Shown: positions 37,572 through 46,805 of the stretch, one piece after another
Layout: each line of letters begins with the position of its first letter
Position numbering within the stretch: the first letter of the stretch is position 1
Assembly: GCF_030687295.1 (NCBI RefSeq)
Contig: NZ_CP117425.1
Location: forward strand, 2,298,001-2,362,000
Reading direction: 5' to 3'
Length of the DNA: 64,000 nt
Source of the DNA: Pseudomonas beijingensis
GTDB taxonomy: Bacteria; Pseudomonadota; Gammaproteobacteria; Pseudomonadales; Pseudomonadaceae
Notes under the pieces: model-generated
Database searches by the model: none
What the model was told of the DNA's origin: nothing
What the model saw: the letters and a program-made list of their open reading frames with translations, nothing else
Made by a program: the position numbers and the translations under genes

Positions 37572-38039
37572 ATGACCGCCGTATTCGATACCCTCGTCGC
37601 GGTGCGGCGAACCGCGATGGACCTGCTCGCCAGGCGCGAGCACGGTCGAGTCGAGCTGACGCGTAAACTGCGTCAGCGCGGCGCGCCCGATGAGTTGATC
37701 GACACGGCCCTCGACCGTTTGACTGAAGAGGGCCTGCTGTCGGAATCCCGTTACCTGGAAAGTTTCGTCGCTTATCGCGCCCGCTCCGGCTATGGTCCTT
37801 TGCGCATTCGTGAGGAACTGGGCCAGCGTGGCTTGCAACGCCCGGATATCGAGCTCGCCTTGCGCGAAAGCGGTATCGATTGGCAGGAGCAACTGACGGA
37901 CACCTGGCGCCGCAAGTTCTCAGGGCATTTGCCCATCGATGCACGAGAGCGAGCCAAGCAAGGGCGTTTCCTGGCGTACCGAGGCTACTCCATGGAGATG
38001 ATCAACCGTTTGTTCAGCGGTCGCGGTATGGATGATTAA
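37572..38039 (+). CDS. recX: Regulatory protein RecX
   Basis: 155 residues, a modulator that restrains RecA filament growth. Three-helix repeats are visible ([49 protein letters not shown]). Co-transcribed with recA. Confidence 0.93.
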   Translation: MTAVFDTLVAVRRTAMDLLARREHGRVELTRKLRQRGAPDELIDTALDRLTEEGLLSESRYLESFVAYRARSGYGPLRIREELGQRGLQRPDIELALRESGIDWQEQLTDTWRRKFSGHLPIDARERAKQGRFLAYRGYSMEMINRLFSGRGMDD

Positions 38040-38042
38040 ACA

Positions 38043-38079
38043 AAAACGGCCCGCTATTTCGATAGCGGGCCGTTTTTTT
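38043..38079. terminator. Bidirectional terminator between recX and the LOG-family gene
   Basis: AAAACGGCCCGCTAT-TTCG-ATAGCGGGCCGTTTTTTT, a perfect stem with A and T tracts on the two sides; serves both convergent genes. Confidence 0.93.
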
Positions 38080-38085
38080 ATGGGC

Positions 38086-39189
38086 TCAGGTTACCTTGAT
38101 CGGTTCCCAGGTGAGGGGATGGGGCTTTTGGGCGGGCTGGGCCCAGTTTTCCGGCAGGTTGATGTAGTCCACCAGTTCCCTCAAACGACCATGATTGCGG
38201 GCGTTGAAGGTAAACGTCAGCCGTGTCAGATGACTGAACCGCGCCTCGTCGTGCTCTTCGCCGCTGTAGTCATGTTGATGAAAACAATCGTTCAGGCACA
38301 GGTCGGCAAAATCTACCTGCATCTGCTGCAAGGCCTGCTCGCTTAGCTTGTGATTCATGCGGATCACGAACTGATGCTTGAGCCAGCGACTGGAGTGGAA
38401 GTTGCGGTAGAACTGATTGATCTCTTCCACGGCCTCTTCGGCGTTGTACACCAGGCGCATGAGTTTCATGTCAGTGGGCAGGATGTAGCGGTTTTCCTCC
38501 AACTGCTCGCGGATAAAGTCCAGGGCGCCTTGCCAGAACTTGCCCCCGGGCACATCCAGCAGGACCACCGGTACCAGTGGGCTTTTACCGGTCTGTATCA
38601 GCGTCAGGACTTCCAGCGCCTCATCAAGCGTGCCGAAACCGCCGGGACAGAGCACCAGTGCGTCGGCCTCCTTGACGAAAAACAGCTTGCGGGTGAAGAA
38701 GAAGTGGAACGGCAGCAGGTTCGACGTGCCTTCGACGGTCGGGTTTGCGTGCTGCTCGAAAGGCAGGGTGATATTGAATCCCAGGCTATGGTCACGCCCC
38801 GCGCCTTCATGGGCAGCGGCCATGATGCCACCGCCGGCACCGGTGATGACCATCATGTCTGAACGCGCCAGCGAAGCGCCCAGCTCTCGGGCCAGGCCGT
38901 ACAACGGATGTTCAATGGGCGTTCGGGCCGAGCCGAAGACCGTGACCTTGCGCCGGCCCTTGAATTGTTCGAGCGTACGAAAGGCCTGTTCCAGCTCCCT
39001 CAGGGCCTGCAGCGTGATCTTGGCATTCCAGCGGTTGTGATCTTCCTGGGCCATGCGCAGCACAGTCAGGATCATGTCACGGTAAATGGGGAGGTTGGGA
39101 CTGTTGGGAGACACCAGGTTGAGTTGTTCTTCAACCTTGCGGGTGAGGTCGTGGCCGTGGTTCTCAAAAATGACGACTGAGCAGGTCAT
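38086..39189 (-). CDS. LOG-family protein (TIGR00730-type Rossmann fold)
   Basis: 367 residues. The central domain has GSARTPIEHPLYGLA, VITGAGGGIMAAAHEGAG and CPGGFGTLDEALEVLTLIQTGK, the PGGxGTxxE motif of cytokinin-riboside monophosphate phosphoribohydrolases. About 75 extra residues precede and 100 follow it, a longer form than plant-type LOG. The substrate in Pseudomonas is not known to me; nucleotide-related phosphoribohydrolase activity is inferred. The start has no close ribosome site; a short overlapping open frame just upstream does. Confidence 0.85.
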   Translation of the reverse strand: MTCSVVIFENHGHDLTRKVEEQLNLVSPNSPNLPIYRDMILTVLRMAQEDHNRWNAKITLQALRELEQAFRTLEQFKGRRKVTVFGSARTPIEHPLYGLARELGASLARSDMMVITGAGGGIMAAAHEGAGRDHSLGFNITLPFEQHANPTVEGTSNLLPFHFFFTRKLFFVKEADALVLCPGGFGTLDEALEVLTLIQTGKSPLVPVVLLDVPGGKFWQGALDFIREQLEENRYILPTDMKLMRLVYNAEEAVEEINQFYRNFHSSRWLKHQFVIRMNHKLSEQALQQMQVDFADLCLNDCFHQHDYSGEEHDEARFSHLTRLTFTFNARNHGRLRELVDYINLPENWAQPAQKPHPLTWEPIKVT

Positions 39190-39661
39190 TCGGTTTGTAA
39201 GGCATTCAACTTCTCCTTCTTAACAGGACCCCGGCCCGGACGAGAGATTCGTCAGGGCCACGACACCTTCGTGTGTCGTTGTCAGCTCAGGCATCTGCCT
39301 GGAGGGTGACCTGGCTTGACGCGGTCTGCGGCAGGGCGACCAAGCCATCCAGCGGGTTCTGCTTTTCCCTTTGATAAAAACAAGCACGCCAAAGTGTTGG
39401 CCGGGCAGCCTCTTTCTGCCCGATGCAAATACTAAGGATACTTCTGAATCTAGCTGATCTTTGCTGCCCTGATCATGGCGCTCAAAAGTGACCGTTGGCA
39501 ACCGCTGGATAAGCGCACGGCAATATCGCGCCGCTCGTCAGATTGCCGACCAGGTGCGTGCCGCTCTGATTTACTGATAACAAGCGTGCCAATGCAATTT
39601 GACGCCCAGGGCTGGGTGCCACGTGATGGATTGAAGCGGATCGGGCATGGAGGCGGGAGAG
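39190..39661. other. 472-bp intergenic region with hairpins and a short upstream frame
   Basis: Contains hairpins ACGACAC...GTGTCGT (about 39277-39297) and GGGCAG...CTGCCC (about 39403-39422). On the minus strand an AAGGAG site leads a 13-codon frame (start at about 39205) that overlaps the LOG gene start. No T-rich terminator is associated with the hairpins. Confidence 0.45.
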
Positions 39662-39856
39662 ATGGCCAGGGTGACTCTGGAACTCGACAGGCAGTTGCAC
39701 TTGATGCTGGTGGAATCGGCCAAGGCCAATCGGGTGAGTCTTGAGGAAGAATGCTGTCGTCGGCTGGGCGGGCGAGCATGGCGCTCGCGCTACCTGCAGG
39801 CGCTGGTAGCGGAATTGCGCGCCGACGATGAACAGCGGCGCGCAAGCTCGGGTTGA
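39662..39856 (+). CDS. Small ribbon-helix-helix-like protein
   Basis: 64 residues (MARVTLELDRQLHLMLVESAKANRVSLEEECCRRL then a basic RAWRSRYLQ segment). The first half fits an Arc/CopG-type fold: beta strand VTLEL, then two helices. No toxin gene is next to it. ATG 39662 is favoured by the GGAGGCGGGAGAG site; a start five codons upstream is possible. It is convergent with, and touches, the next gene. Confidence 0.6.
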   Translation: MARVTLELDRQLHLMLVESAKANRVSLEEECCRRLGGRAWRSRYLQALVAELRADDEQRRASSG

Positions 39857-40279
39857 TTACTTCTTCGTCTTGGCCGGTTTTGGGCAATCCGATTCCTGGA
39901 AACGTTCGGTTGCGACCGGACGGTTGGTCTTAACCTCGGTGAATTCGTAGCGCATCGTCGCACCCTTGGCCATCAGCTTGCGAAAGCCCGGATTGGTGCA
40001 CACCGTGGAGCCAAGCTGGAAATACACGGCCTTGGGGTCTGCGCGCATTTTCTGGGCATGGCTGCTTTGCACACTGAGATGGTTGATCAACTCGGTGCCT
40101 TCGACGGTATAACCCTGGTCGAGAATGTCTTCGTTGATCGCCCGCGGCGTACCGACGCTACTTTCCTTGGCAACGTTCTGCAGCATCTTGTTCAGTTCGA
40201 GTTCTTTCAGCGAGGCAGCCTGAGCGCTGAAGGACGTCGCCAGCAGAACGGCAACGGTAGGGACGATAAGGCGCAGCAT
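39857..40279 (-). CDS. Periplasmic protein of the PA3611 family
   Basis: 140 residues with a Sec signal (MLRLIVPTVAVLLATSFSAQA, cut near residue 21). The mature domain has LKELELNKMLQNVAKESSVGTPRAINEDILDQGYTVEG and two Cys (STVCTNPG; ESDCPKP). It resembles the quorum-sensing-regulated virulence factor PA3611 of P. aeruginosa, which lies in the same neighbourhood. The upstream extension of the open frame to 40462 is not used because the signal peptide fixes the start. Confidence 0.75.
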   Translation of the reverse strand: MLRLIVPTVAVLLATSFSAQAASLKELELNKMLQNVAKESSVGTPRAINEDILDQGYTVEGTELINHLSVQSSHAQKMRADPKAVYFQLGSTVCTNPGFRKLMAKGATMRYEFTEVKTNRPVATERFQESDCPKPAKTKK

Positions 40280-40463
40280 GAAACTCTCCTGGTTCAGTGA
40301 CTGGTGGTTCGACCGATCACATGACTGTGCGTTCAGTGGTCGGGGATTATAGGGGAGCCCGGGTGGACGGTACAGGCTCGTGCGCTCTGGTAGACTGCCG
40401 GCCTTTATTGCCCTGCCGAGTGTTGTTCGTGTCGAGTTTTCCTGTCTGTCGGCGTCGTCCACG

Positions 40464-41210
40464 ATGAATCACGCCCCTAATGCCGTAGCCCGCCTGCGTG
40501 ACCAGCGCATCGATGAGGGCATCAAGCCGATTCAGGCCCGTGGCTGGCGCGCGCCCCGTTGCAGCGCCTGCCGGGTGATCGAGAGCCATTGCCTGTGCGC
40601 CTGGCGACCAAGCGTCGAGACACGTTCCGGGGTCTGCCTGATCATGACCAACAAAGAGGTGTTCAAGCCTAGCAACACCGGTTGGCTGATTGCCGATGTG
40701 GTGCGCGACAACCATGCGTTCATCTGGTCGCGCACCGAGGTCGATGAGCAACTGCTGGCGTTGCTGAACGACCCGCAATGGCAACCGTACCTGGTGTTTC
40801 CGGGCGAATACGTGGAGCCATCGCGGGTTACCCACACGGTAGACCTCGATCAGGCCAAGCGCCCGCTGTTCATTCTGCTGGACGCGACCTGGACGGAGGC
40901 GCGCAAGATTTTCCGTAAAAGCCCATATTTCGACCGGCTGCCGATCCTGAGCTTGTTGCCCGATAAACTGTCGCGCTACCGCTTGCGTCGTTCGACCCGC
41001 AGCGAGCACCTGTGCACCGCCGAGGTAGCGGCGTTGTGTCTGGAATTGGCAGGCGACAGCGACGCCGCGTCGGCCCTGGATGCCTATTTCGATGTGTTCA
41101 GCCAACATTACCTGGGCGCCAAGGGCCAGCAGGAAGTGAACGTGTCGACCCCGGCCCATGCCGAGTTGCAACCCTTCATTCGCACCCCGCAAGCAGTATT
41201 GGCCCAATAG
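40464..41210 (+). CDS. DTW-domain tRNA-uridine aminocarboxypropyltransferase family protein
   Basis: 248 residues. Zinc-binding cysteines in CSACRVIESHCLCAW, then LVFPGEYVEPSR and the DTW signature as DATWTEARKIFRKS. Characterised members (TapT/TrmA-like acp3U enzymes) add the 3-amino-3-carboxypropyl group to uridine in tRNA. The gene starts at ATG 40464, divergent from the PA3611-like gene. Confidence 0.88.
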   Translation: MNHAPNAVARLRDQRIDEGIKPIQARGWRAPRCSACRVIESHCLCAWRPSVETRSGVCLIMTNKEVFKPSNTGWLIADVVRDNHAFIWSRTEVDEQLLALLNDPQWQPYLVFPGEYVEPSRVTHTVDLDQAKRPLFILLDATWTEARKIFRKSPYFDRLPILSLLPDKLSRYRLRRSTRSEHLCTAEVAALCLELAGDSDAASALDAYFDVFSQHYLGAKGQQEVNVSTPAHAELQPFIRTPQAVLAQ

Positions 41211-41423
41211 TGGCCCATACTGGACGCAGGGGCGGCCGTGCTGCTTGACCACCCCGGCTTCGCTGGGCATGCTTGGCGCCGACCAGGGCGCCGACCACTG
41301 TTTGAAACGCTATGTTTGGCGTTGCACGTGCCCTGTGGATGCCGCTGCAGGGTGGTGTCTTGAGTTGTCTTGGCGAGGCGCGAATGCATCGGGCCTGCCA
41401 TTAAAAACAGGATCATTTGAAAA

Positions 41424-42077
41424 ATGGCCACATACGAAATCCTGATTGCCGATGACCACCCGCTCTTTCGCAGCGCGTTGCATCAGGCAGTGACCCTGGG
41501 CCTTGGCCCGGCTGTCCGGTTGACGGAGGTGGCCAGTATCGCGGAACTGGAGGTCCAACTGACGGCGAAGGCCGATTGGGACCTGGTGCTGCTGGACCTG
41601 AACATGCCCGGTGCCTACGGTTTTTCAGGACTGGTGCTGTTGCGCGGCCAATACCCGCAGATCCCCGTGGTCATGGTCTCGGCCCAGGAGGAAGCCTCGG
41701 TGATGGTCAAGGCCCGGGAGTTCGGCGCCAGTGGGTTCATCCCCAAATCCAGTTCCCTTGAAATGATTCAAAAGGCCGTGAAAGCGGTCTTGGACGGCGA
41801 TGTCTGCTGGCCGCCCCAGGCGTTCGAGGCGGTGAGCGTGTCCGAAGAAGCCAAAGCCGCCAGCGCGGGCCTGGCCAGCCTCACGCCGCAGCAGTTCCGG
41901 GTATTGACCATGGTCTGCGAAGGCCTGCTGAACAAGCAGATTGCCTATGAGCTGAATGTGTCGGAGGCCACCATCAAGGCCCACGTCACGGCGATTTTCC
42001 GTAAACTGAATGTACGCACCCGGACCCAGGCGGCCTTGCTGCTGCAACAACTTGAGTCAATTTCGCCGCAGGCTTAA
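41424..42077 (+). CDS. erdR: LuxR-type response regulator ErdR
   Basis: 217 residues. Receiver domain with acidic pair (LIADDHPLFR), phospho-Asp in VLLDLNMPGAYG near residue 57 and Lys in GFIPKSSS. The C-terminal LuxR-type HTH is LTPQQFRVLTMVCEGLLNKQIAYELNVSEATIKAHV. ErdR controls ethanol oxidation and acetate metabolism in Pseudomonas. No partner kinase is adjacent. It lies before dgkA, as in P. aeruginosa. Confidence 0.86.
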   Translation: MATYEILIADDHPLFRSALHQAVTLGLGPAVRLTEVASIAELEVQLTAKADWDLVLLDLNMPGAYGFSGLVLLRGQYPQIPVVMVSAQEEASVMVKAREFGASGFIPKSSSLEMIQKAVKAVLDGDVCWPPQAFEAVSVSEEAKAASAGLASLTPQQFRVLTMVCEGLLNKQIAYELNVSEATIKAHVTAIFRKLNVRTRTQAALLLQQLESISPQA

Positions 42078-42149
42078 TGCGCTGCTTCACGCTTTTTTGA
42101 CCGGGTTTGAATTAGTTTCTCCACTCCTTTTCGATCAGTTGCTCACTCT

Positions 42150-42512
42150 ATGTCACCTTTTAAAGGCCAGACCGGCCTGAAACGCATCCTTAACGCCTCC
42201 GGCTATTCCTTGGACGGGCTGCGCGCGGCTTTTGTCGGCGAAGCGGCGTTCCGTCAGTTGGTGTTGCTCAACGTTGTGCTGATTCCGTTGTCGTTCTTCC
42301 TGAACGTCAGCCGTGTCGAGCAGGCGCTGCTGATCGCCGTGTGTCTGCTGGCGTTGATCGTGGAATTGCTCAACTCGGCGGTGGAGGCGGCCATCGACCG
42401 CATCTCCCTGGAGCTGCACCCGTTGTCGAAAAACGCCAAGGACATGGGCAGCGCCGCCCAGTTCGTTGCCCTGACGATGATCGCGTTGGTGTGGGGGCTG
42501 ATCCTGCTGTAA
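42150..42512 (+). CDS. dgkA: Diacylglycerol kinase
   Basis: 120 residues, three transmembrane helices, with FVGEAAFRQLVLLNVVLIP and VELLNSAVEAAIDRISLELHPLSKNAKDMGSAAQ, the catalytic signature. Recycles diacylglycerol from membrane-derived glucan synthesis. Confidence 0.95.
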   Translation: MSPFKGQTGLKRILNASGYSLDGLRAAFVGEAAFRQLVLLNVVLIPLSFFLNVSRVEQALLIAVCLLALIVELLNSAVEAAIDRISLELHPLSKNAKDMGSAAQFVALTMIALVWGLILL

Positions 42513-42516
42513 CGGC

Positions 42517-43443
42517 TCAGGCAATGGTCGGCAGCACGATTTCGTCGCTGCGCTGGGCTCCGGCGGTGAACGCTCGGCACAATTCGAGGAATTCGCGCAT
42601 GGCCGAGGTCTGGTACTTCTGTTTATGCCAGATGAAATAAAACTGCCGCGCCAGGTCCATGTCCGGGGTTTCCACCGCGACGAGGCTGCCGCGGCGGAAG
42701 GCGTCGCGCAGGGCCAGGCGTGAGATGCAGCCAATGCCCAGGCCGGACTCCACGGCGCGCTTGATCGCTTCGGTGTGTTCCAGCTCCAGGCGGATATTCA
42801 ACGCGCTGCGGTGGTGGCGCATGGCCTGGTCGAAGGTCAGTCGCGTGCCGGAGCCCTGTTCCCGCAGAATCCAGGCTTCATGGGTCAGCTCCTCCATGGT
42901 TGCCTGGCCACGCTTGGCCAGTGGGTGTTGAGGGGCGCAGAACACTACCAGTTCGTCCTCGACCCAGCTTTGCACTTCGATGTCTGGATGGCTGCAGTCG
43001 CCTTCGATTAGACCCAGATCAATTTCATAGTGGGCAACTTGGTGCACGATATTGGCAGTGTTCTGCACGTGCAGCTTCACCTGGCTTTCCGGGTGGCGCT
43101 GCATGAACCCGCCGATCAACAAGGTCGCCAGGTAATTGCCGATGGTCAGCGTCGCGCCGACCGCCAGTGAGCCGAAACCGGATTTGCCATTGAGCAGGTC
43201 TTCGATCTCCTTGGCCTGGTCCAGCAGCGCCACTGCCTGGGGCAGCAGCTGTTTGCCCAGGGCATTGAGGCTCAGGCGTTTGCCGGCACGGTCGAACAAT
43301 TGGCAGCTCGATTGCCGCTCCAGTTCGGTGATGGAGGTGCTGGCCGCCGACTGCGACAGATTGAGTTGCCCCGCAGCGCGAGACACGCTTTCTTGCTGGG
43401 CGACGGCGACGAAGACTTGTAGTTGACGTAGAGTAAATCGCAT
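42517..43443 (-). CDS. finR: LysR-family regulator FinR
   Basis: 308 residues from ATG 43443. HTH at about 16-37 (QESVSRAAGQLNLSQSAASTSITEL). It is divergent from fpr; FinR of P. putida activates fprA under superoxide stress and affects sulfite reductase expression. The longer open frame to 43518 runs through the promoter and is rejected. Confidence 0.88.
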   Translation of the reverse strand: MRFTLRQLQVFVAVAQQESVSRAAGQLNLSQSAASTSITELERQSSCQLFDRAGKRLSLNALGKQLLPQAVALLDQAKEIEDLLNGKSGFGSLAVGATLTIGNYLATLLIGGFMQRHPESQVKLHVQNTANIVHQVAHYEIDLGLIEGDCSHPDIEVQSWVEDELVVFCAPQHPLAKRGQATMEELTHEAWILREQGSGTRLTFDQAMRHHRSALNIRLELEHTEAIKRAVESGLGIGCISRLALRDAFRRGSLVAVETPDMDLARQFYFIWHKQKYQTSAMREFLELCRAFTAGAQRSDEIVLPTIA

Positions 43444-43564
43444 ATCGATATAACCGATAACCCTTATCTTAATAATCCATTTAACAGATATTGTCGCCGC
43501 CATTAGAATGCGATGCAATTGCGCAGATTATCGGCGCAGGCACCATTCCCAGGAGTCCCCGTAC
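43444..43564. promoter_or_regulatory. Divergent finR-fpr promoter region
   Basis: 120 bases, AT-rich near finR (CGATATAACCGATAACCCTT and TTAATAATCC) with ATC/GAT inverted segments that could be FinR sites. No exact site can be fixed. Confidence 0.4.
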
Positions 43565-44344
43565 ATGAGCAACATGAACCACGAGCGTGTCCTCAGTGTT
43601 CATCACTGGAACGACACTCTGTTCAGCTTCAAGTGCACCCGCGATCCGGGCCTGCGCTTCGAGAACGGTCAGTTCGTGATGATCGGCCTGCAACAGCCCA
43701 ACGGCCGCCCGCTTATGCGCGCTTACTCGATTGCCAGCCCGAACTGGGAAGAGCATCTCGAGTTCTTCAGCATCAAGGTGCCCGATGGTCCGCTGACTTC
43801 CCAGTTGCAGCACCTGAAGGAAGGCGACGAGATCATCATCAGCAAGAAACCCACCGGCACCCTGGTGCTGGACGATCTCAAGCCTGGCAAGCATTTGTAC
43901 CTGCTCAGCACCGGCACCGGCCTGGCGCCGTTCATGAGCGTCATCCAGGATCCGGAAACCTATGAGCGTTTCGAGAAAGTGATCCTGTGCCACGGCGTGC
44001 GTTACGTCAATGAAGTCGCTTACCGCGAGTTCATCACCGAGCACTTGCCGCAGAACGAGTTCTTCGGCGAAGCCCTGCGCGACAAGCTGATCTACTACCC
44101 GACCGTGACGCGCGAGCCGTTCGAGAACGAAGGCCGCCTGACCGACCTGATGCGCAGCGGCAAGCTGTTCCGCGACATCGGCCTGCCACCGATCAACCCG
44201 CAGGACGACCGCGCCATGCTGTGCGGCAGCCCGAGCATGCTCGACGAGACCAGTGAAGTGCTCAACAGCTTCGGCCTGACCGTTTCGCCGCGTATGCGCG
44301 AGCCGGGTGATTACCTGATCGAGCGGGCGTTTGTAGAGAAGTAA
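43565..44344 (+). CDS. fpr: Ferredoxin-NADP reductase
   Basis: 259 residues. FAD-binding RAYSIASPNWEEHLEFFS and NADP-binding LSTGTGLAPFMSVIQD motifs; C-terminal CGSPSMLDE. Supplies reduced ferredoxin or flavodoxin under oxidative stress. Divergent from finR. Confidence 0.95.
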   Translation: MSNMNHERVLSVHHWNDTLFSFKCTRDPGLRFENGQFVMIGLQQPNGRPLMRAYSIASPNWEEHLEFFSIKVPDGPLTSQLQHLKEGDEIIISKKPTGTLVLDDLKPGKHLYLLSTGTGLAPFMSVIQDPETYERFEKVILCHGVRYVNEVAYREFITEHLPQNEFFGEALRDKLIYYPTVTREPFENEGRLTDLMRSGKLFRDIGLPPINPQDDRAMLCGSPSMLDETSEVLNSFGLTVSPRMREPGDYLIERAFVEK

Positions 44345-44372
44345 GCCTGCATTTGTGGCGGCTGATAGATCG

Positions 44373-44470
44373 CTATCGCGAGCAAGCTCGCTCCCACAAG
44401 GGGATTTGTGTTGAATCCAAACGCGTGAACAACACGAACCACCTGTGGGAGCGAGCTTGCTCGCGATGGC
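44373..44470. repeat. REPIN downstream of fpr
   Basis: Inverted REP pair. Confidence 0.85.
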
Positions 44471-44497
44471 AGCGACTCGGTCCAGCTGCCAGACCAT

Positions 44498-44540
44498 AAA
44501 AAAGCCCCCGCTACCTGAAGGAAGGTAGCGGGGGCTTTTT
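44498..44540. terminator. Bidirectional terminator between fpr and trmO
   Basis: AAAAAAGCCCCCGCTACC...GGTAGCGGGGGCTTTTT; perfect stem. Confidence 0.92.
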
Positions 44541-44552
44541 CATTTCTGGCGG

Positions 44553-45252
44553 TTACGATTTCGCCGGAATCACTTCCAGCACCCGGATCAACCCCGGCTG
44601 CGGATAATGCCAGCGAACATCCAAGTCCCAGAACTGCGCGCCGTACTCCCGTTCGGCGGTAGGAGTCTGGTACGCCGGGCGTGGGTCTTGGGCCAGGCAC
44701 TGTTCAATCAGATCCACCAACGGTTCTTCCAGGCGCGTGGCATGCTCGTGCGCTTGAAGCAGGGCAGTGTCCGCCCATTGCACCGGAATGAGCTCAGGCG
44801 CGGCGCTGGCGATGCTGTTGGAGGCCGAGCCGATGATGTCGGCGTAGGGCACGTAGGGGCTTGATGTCGAGCACCGGTGTGCCGTCCAGCAAATCGATAC
44901 CCGAGAGCCACAGGCGCCCGGCTTCGACCCGTTCCAGCTTCACGACCGACTGGCCAATGCCGTTGGGACGATGGGTGGCGCGGGTGGCGAACACGCCCAT
45001 GGACTTGTTGCCGCCCAGGCGTGGCGGCCGCACTTTCAAGCGTGGCTTGTCTTCCAGGGCCTGATGGAACAGGAACAGCAGCCAGACATGGCTGACTTGC
45101 TCCAGGCCTTGTACCGCCTCGCCCTGATCGAACGGCGCCACCAGTTCCAGCACACCGCGCGCGGCCGGGGCCAGTTGCGGTTGACGGGGGATGGCGAACT
45201 TCTCCTTGAAACAGGAGCGGACGAAGCCGATGGGGGAGACGGTGTAGGTCAT
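44553..45252 (-). pseudogene. trmO: tRNA (Thr-GGU) A37 N-methyltransferase TrmO, frameshifted
   Basis: Two frames give a normal TsaA/TrmO of 232 residues. The N-terminal part (MTYTVSPIGFVRSCFKEKFAIPRQP ... THRPNGIG ... DLLDGTPVLDIKP) ends where a CCCC run (plus strand GGGG 44856-44859) adds one base; the rest continues as YVPYADIIGSASNS. TrmO methylates t6A37 of tRNA-Thr. Lengthening of a homopolymer by one suggests sequencing error. Confidence 0.86.
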
Positions 45253-45331
45253 GGGCTGGGATCGAGGCGAGGTTGAAAGGGCATCATAGCGCGAGGGACC
45301 AGGTGGGCACTGTTCTCTGTGGCAAGGGCGC

Positions 45332-45445
45332 TTTTGTGGCGAGGGAGCTTGCTCCCGCTGGACGCGCAGCGTCCCCTGGCGGTGTGTCAGACAAAAGCAG
45401 GGGGCTGCTTCGCACCCCAGCGGGAGCAAGCTCCCTCGCCACAAA
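45332..45445. repeat. Inverted REP-like pair, GGCGAGGGAGCTTGCTCCC family
   Basis: TTTTGTGGCGAGGGAGCTTG and its complement at the ends enclose a spacer with a small GC-rich inverted segment. Same family as 47-69. Confidence 0.8.
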
Positions 45446-45492
45446 AGCTCTGCAAACATCAGCAGTGCTTAGGAATCAGCAGCCCCTCGGCA

Positions 45493-45954
45493 TCAGCCGC
45501 GAACGCGCAGCGTCAGGCCCTTGAGGAAGTTGCGCAGCAATTGGTCGCCGCACGGGCGGTAGTTGGTGTGGCCGAATTTGCGAAACAGCGCGCTCAGTTC
45601 CGGCTTGGACACCGGGAACTCGGCGGCCTTGAGGATGGCGTGCATGTCGTCTTCCTTCAGCTCGAAGGCCACTCGCAGTTTCTTGAGGATGATGTTGTTG
45701 GTCACCGGCACTTCGATCGGCTGCGGCGGACGGCTTTCGTCCTTGCCACGCTTGAAGATCACCAGGCCATCGAGAAAATGCGCCATGACCTCGTCAGGGC
45801 AGAACACGAAACCTTCTTCCTCGTCTTTCTTGAGGTAGCCCGCCAGGTCCGCCAGGGAGACGTCCAGGCCGCCCAGCTTGATGATTTCGATGACCTTCTT
45901 GTCGCTGATGTCGAGCATGTAGCGCACGCTGCGCAGTACGTCGTTGTGAATCAT
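45493..45954 (-). CDS. DUF1456 (YehS) family protein
   Basis: 153 residues starting MIHNDVLRSVRYMLDISDKKVIEI, with two copies of the same unit (second: ILKKLRVAFELKEDDMHAIL). Conserved cytosolic protein, function unknown. ATG 45954 is chosen by homology. Confidence 0.85.
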   Translation of the reverse strand: MIHNDVLRSVRYMLDISDKKVIEIIKLGGLDVSLADLAGYLKKDEEEGFVFCPDEVMAHFLDGLVIFKRGKDESRPPQPIEVPVTNNIILKKLRVAFELKEDDMHAILKAAEFPVSKPELSALFRKFGHTNYRPCGDQLLRNFLKGLTLRVRG

Positions 45955-46012
45955 GTGTGCAGTCCTGATCAATCGGCAGTGGGCGCCTGCGTTCGGTGCG
46001 GCGCCGGGAAAA

Positions 46013-46723
46013 TTAGAATTTCTCTTTGGCAGACAGGTAGCGCCACTGGCCCAGCGGCACCTTGCCGATGGACACGCCGCCGATGCGAATGCGGCGAATG
46101 GCGACGACCTTGAGCCCGACCGCTTGGCAAAACAACGCGATTACGCCGGGCTGCGGGTTTTTCATGGCAAAGCGCAGGCGGTTCTCGTTCTGCCAACTGG
46201 CCTTGACCGCCGGCAGCTCCTTGCCCTTGTAGGTCAAGCCGTGGTTCAGGCGATTGAGGCCATGGGCGACCATTTCGCCTTCGACTTCCACCACGTACTC
46301 CTGTTCGATCTTGGCGGCGTCGGCGGTGAGCTTGCGCAAGATCTTCCAATCCTGGGTGAACACCAGCAACCCGCTGGCGTTGGCTTGCAGGTCTGCACTG
46401 GCGGTCAGGCGCAGGAAGTGGCCCTTGAGCGGCCGCTTGCCGAAGCGATGTTCTTCGCTCAGGGTCTGCGGTCCGAGAGAGGCCATCGCGGTGTCCACAT
46501 CCGTGCCCGCCGGGACGTTCAGCAGGAGCGTCACCGGCTCCGGCGCGGTGGCCTTGGCCTCGGGGTCGAGTTCGACTTTCTGGGTCGTCACCTTGAACTG
46601 CGGCTCATCGATCACTTCGCCATCCACGGTGACCCAGCCGCCCTCGATGAACAGCTCAGCCTCCCGACGGGAACAGCCGACGAGTTCGATGAGGCGTTTG
46701 GAGAGACGAATCGGGTCAGTCAT
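46013..46723 (-). CDS. rRNA pseudouridine synthase with S4 domain (RluF-like)
   Basis: 236 residues. S4 domain near 8-55 (RLSKRLIELVGCSRREAELFIEGGWVTVDG) and pseudouridine synthase core; the second half has VVEVEGEMV and RLRFAMKNPQPG. The usual catalytic motif GRLDxxTxG appears as ASGLLVFTQDWK (residues near 118-129), with ADLQANASG where GRLDxxSSG is normal. The Asp lies in ASADLQANASG. Probable target 23S rRNA. Confidence 0.8.
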   Translation of the reverse strand: MTDPIRLSKRLIELVGCSRREAELFIEGGWVTVDGEVIDEPQFKVTTQKVELDPEAKATAPEPVTLLLNVPAGTDVDTAMASLGPQTLSEEHRFGKRPLKGHFLRLTASADLQANASGLLVFTQDWKILRKLTADAAKIEQEYVVEVEGEMVAHGLNRLNHGLTYKGKELPAVKASWQNENRLRFAMKNPQPGVIALFCQAVGLKVVAIRRIRIGGVSIGKVPLGQWRYLSAKEKF

Positions 46724-46805
46724 GACGGGGGCCGTAAAAAAAGAGGGTGGGCATTGTACCTGCCTGGGGCCGGTTAATCGCGGGTCCATTTGCCTCATGC
46801 CACTT

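Noticed and set aside
39662..40279. Toxin-antitoxin pair
   Set aside because: The ribbon-helix-helix-like gene is convergent with a secreted-protein gene, not in an operon with a toxin.
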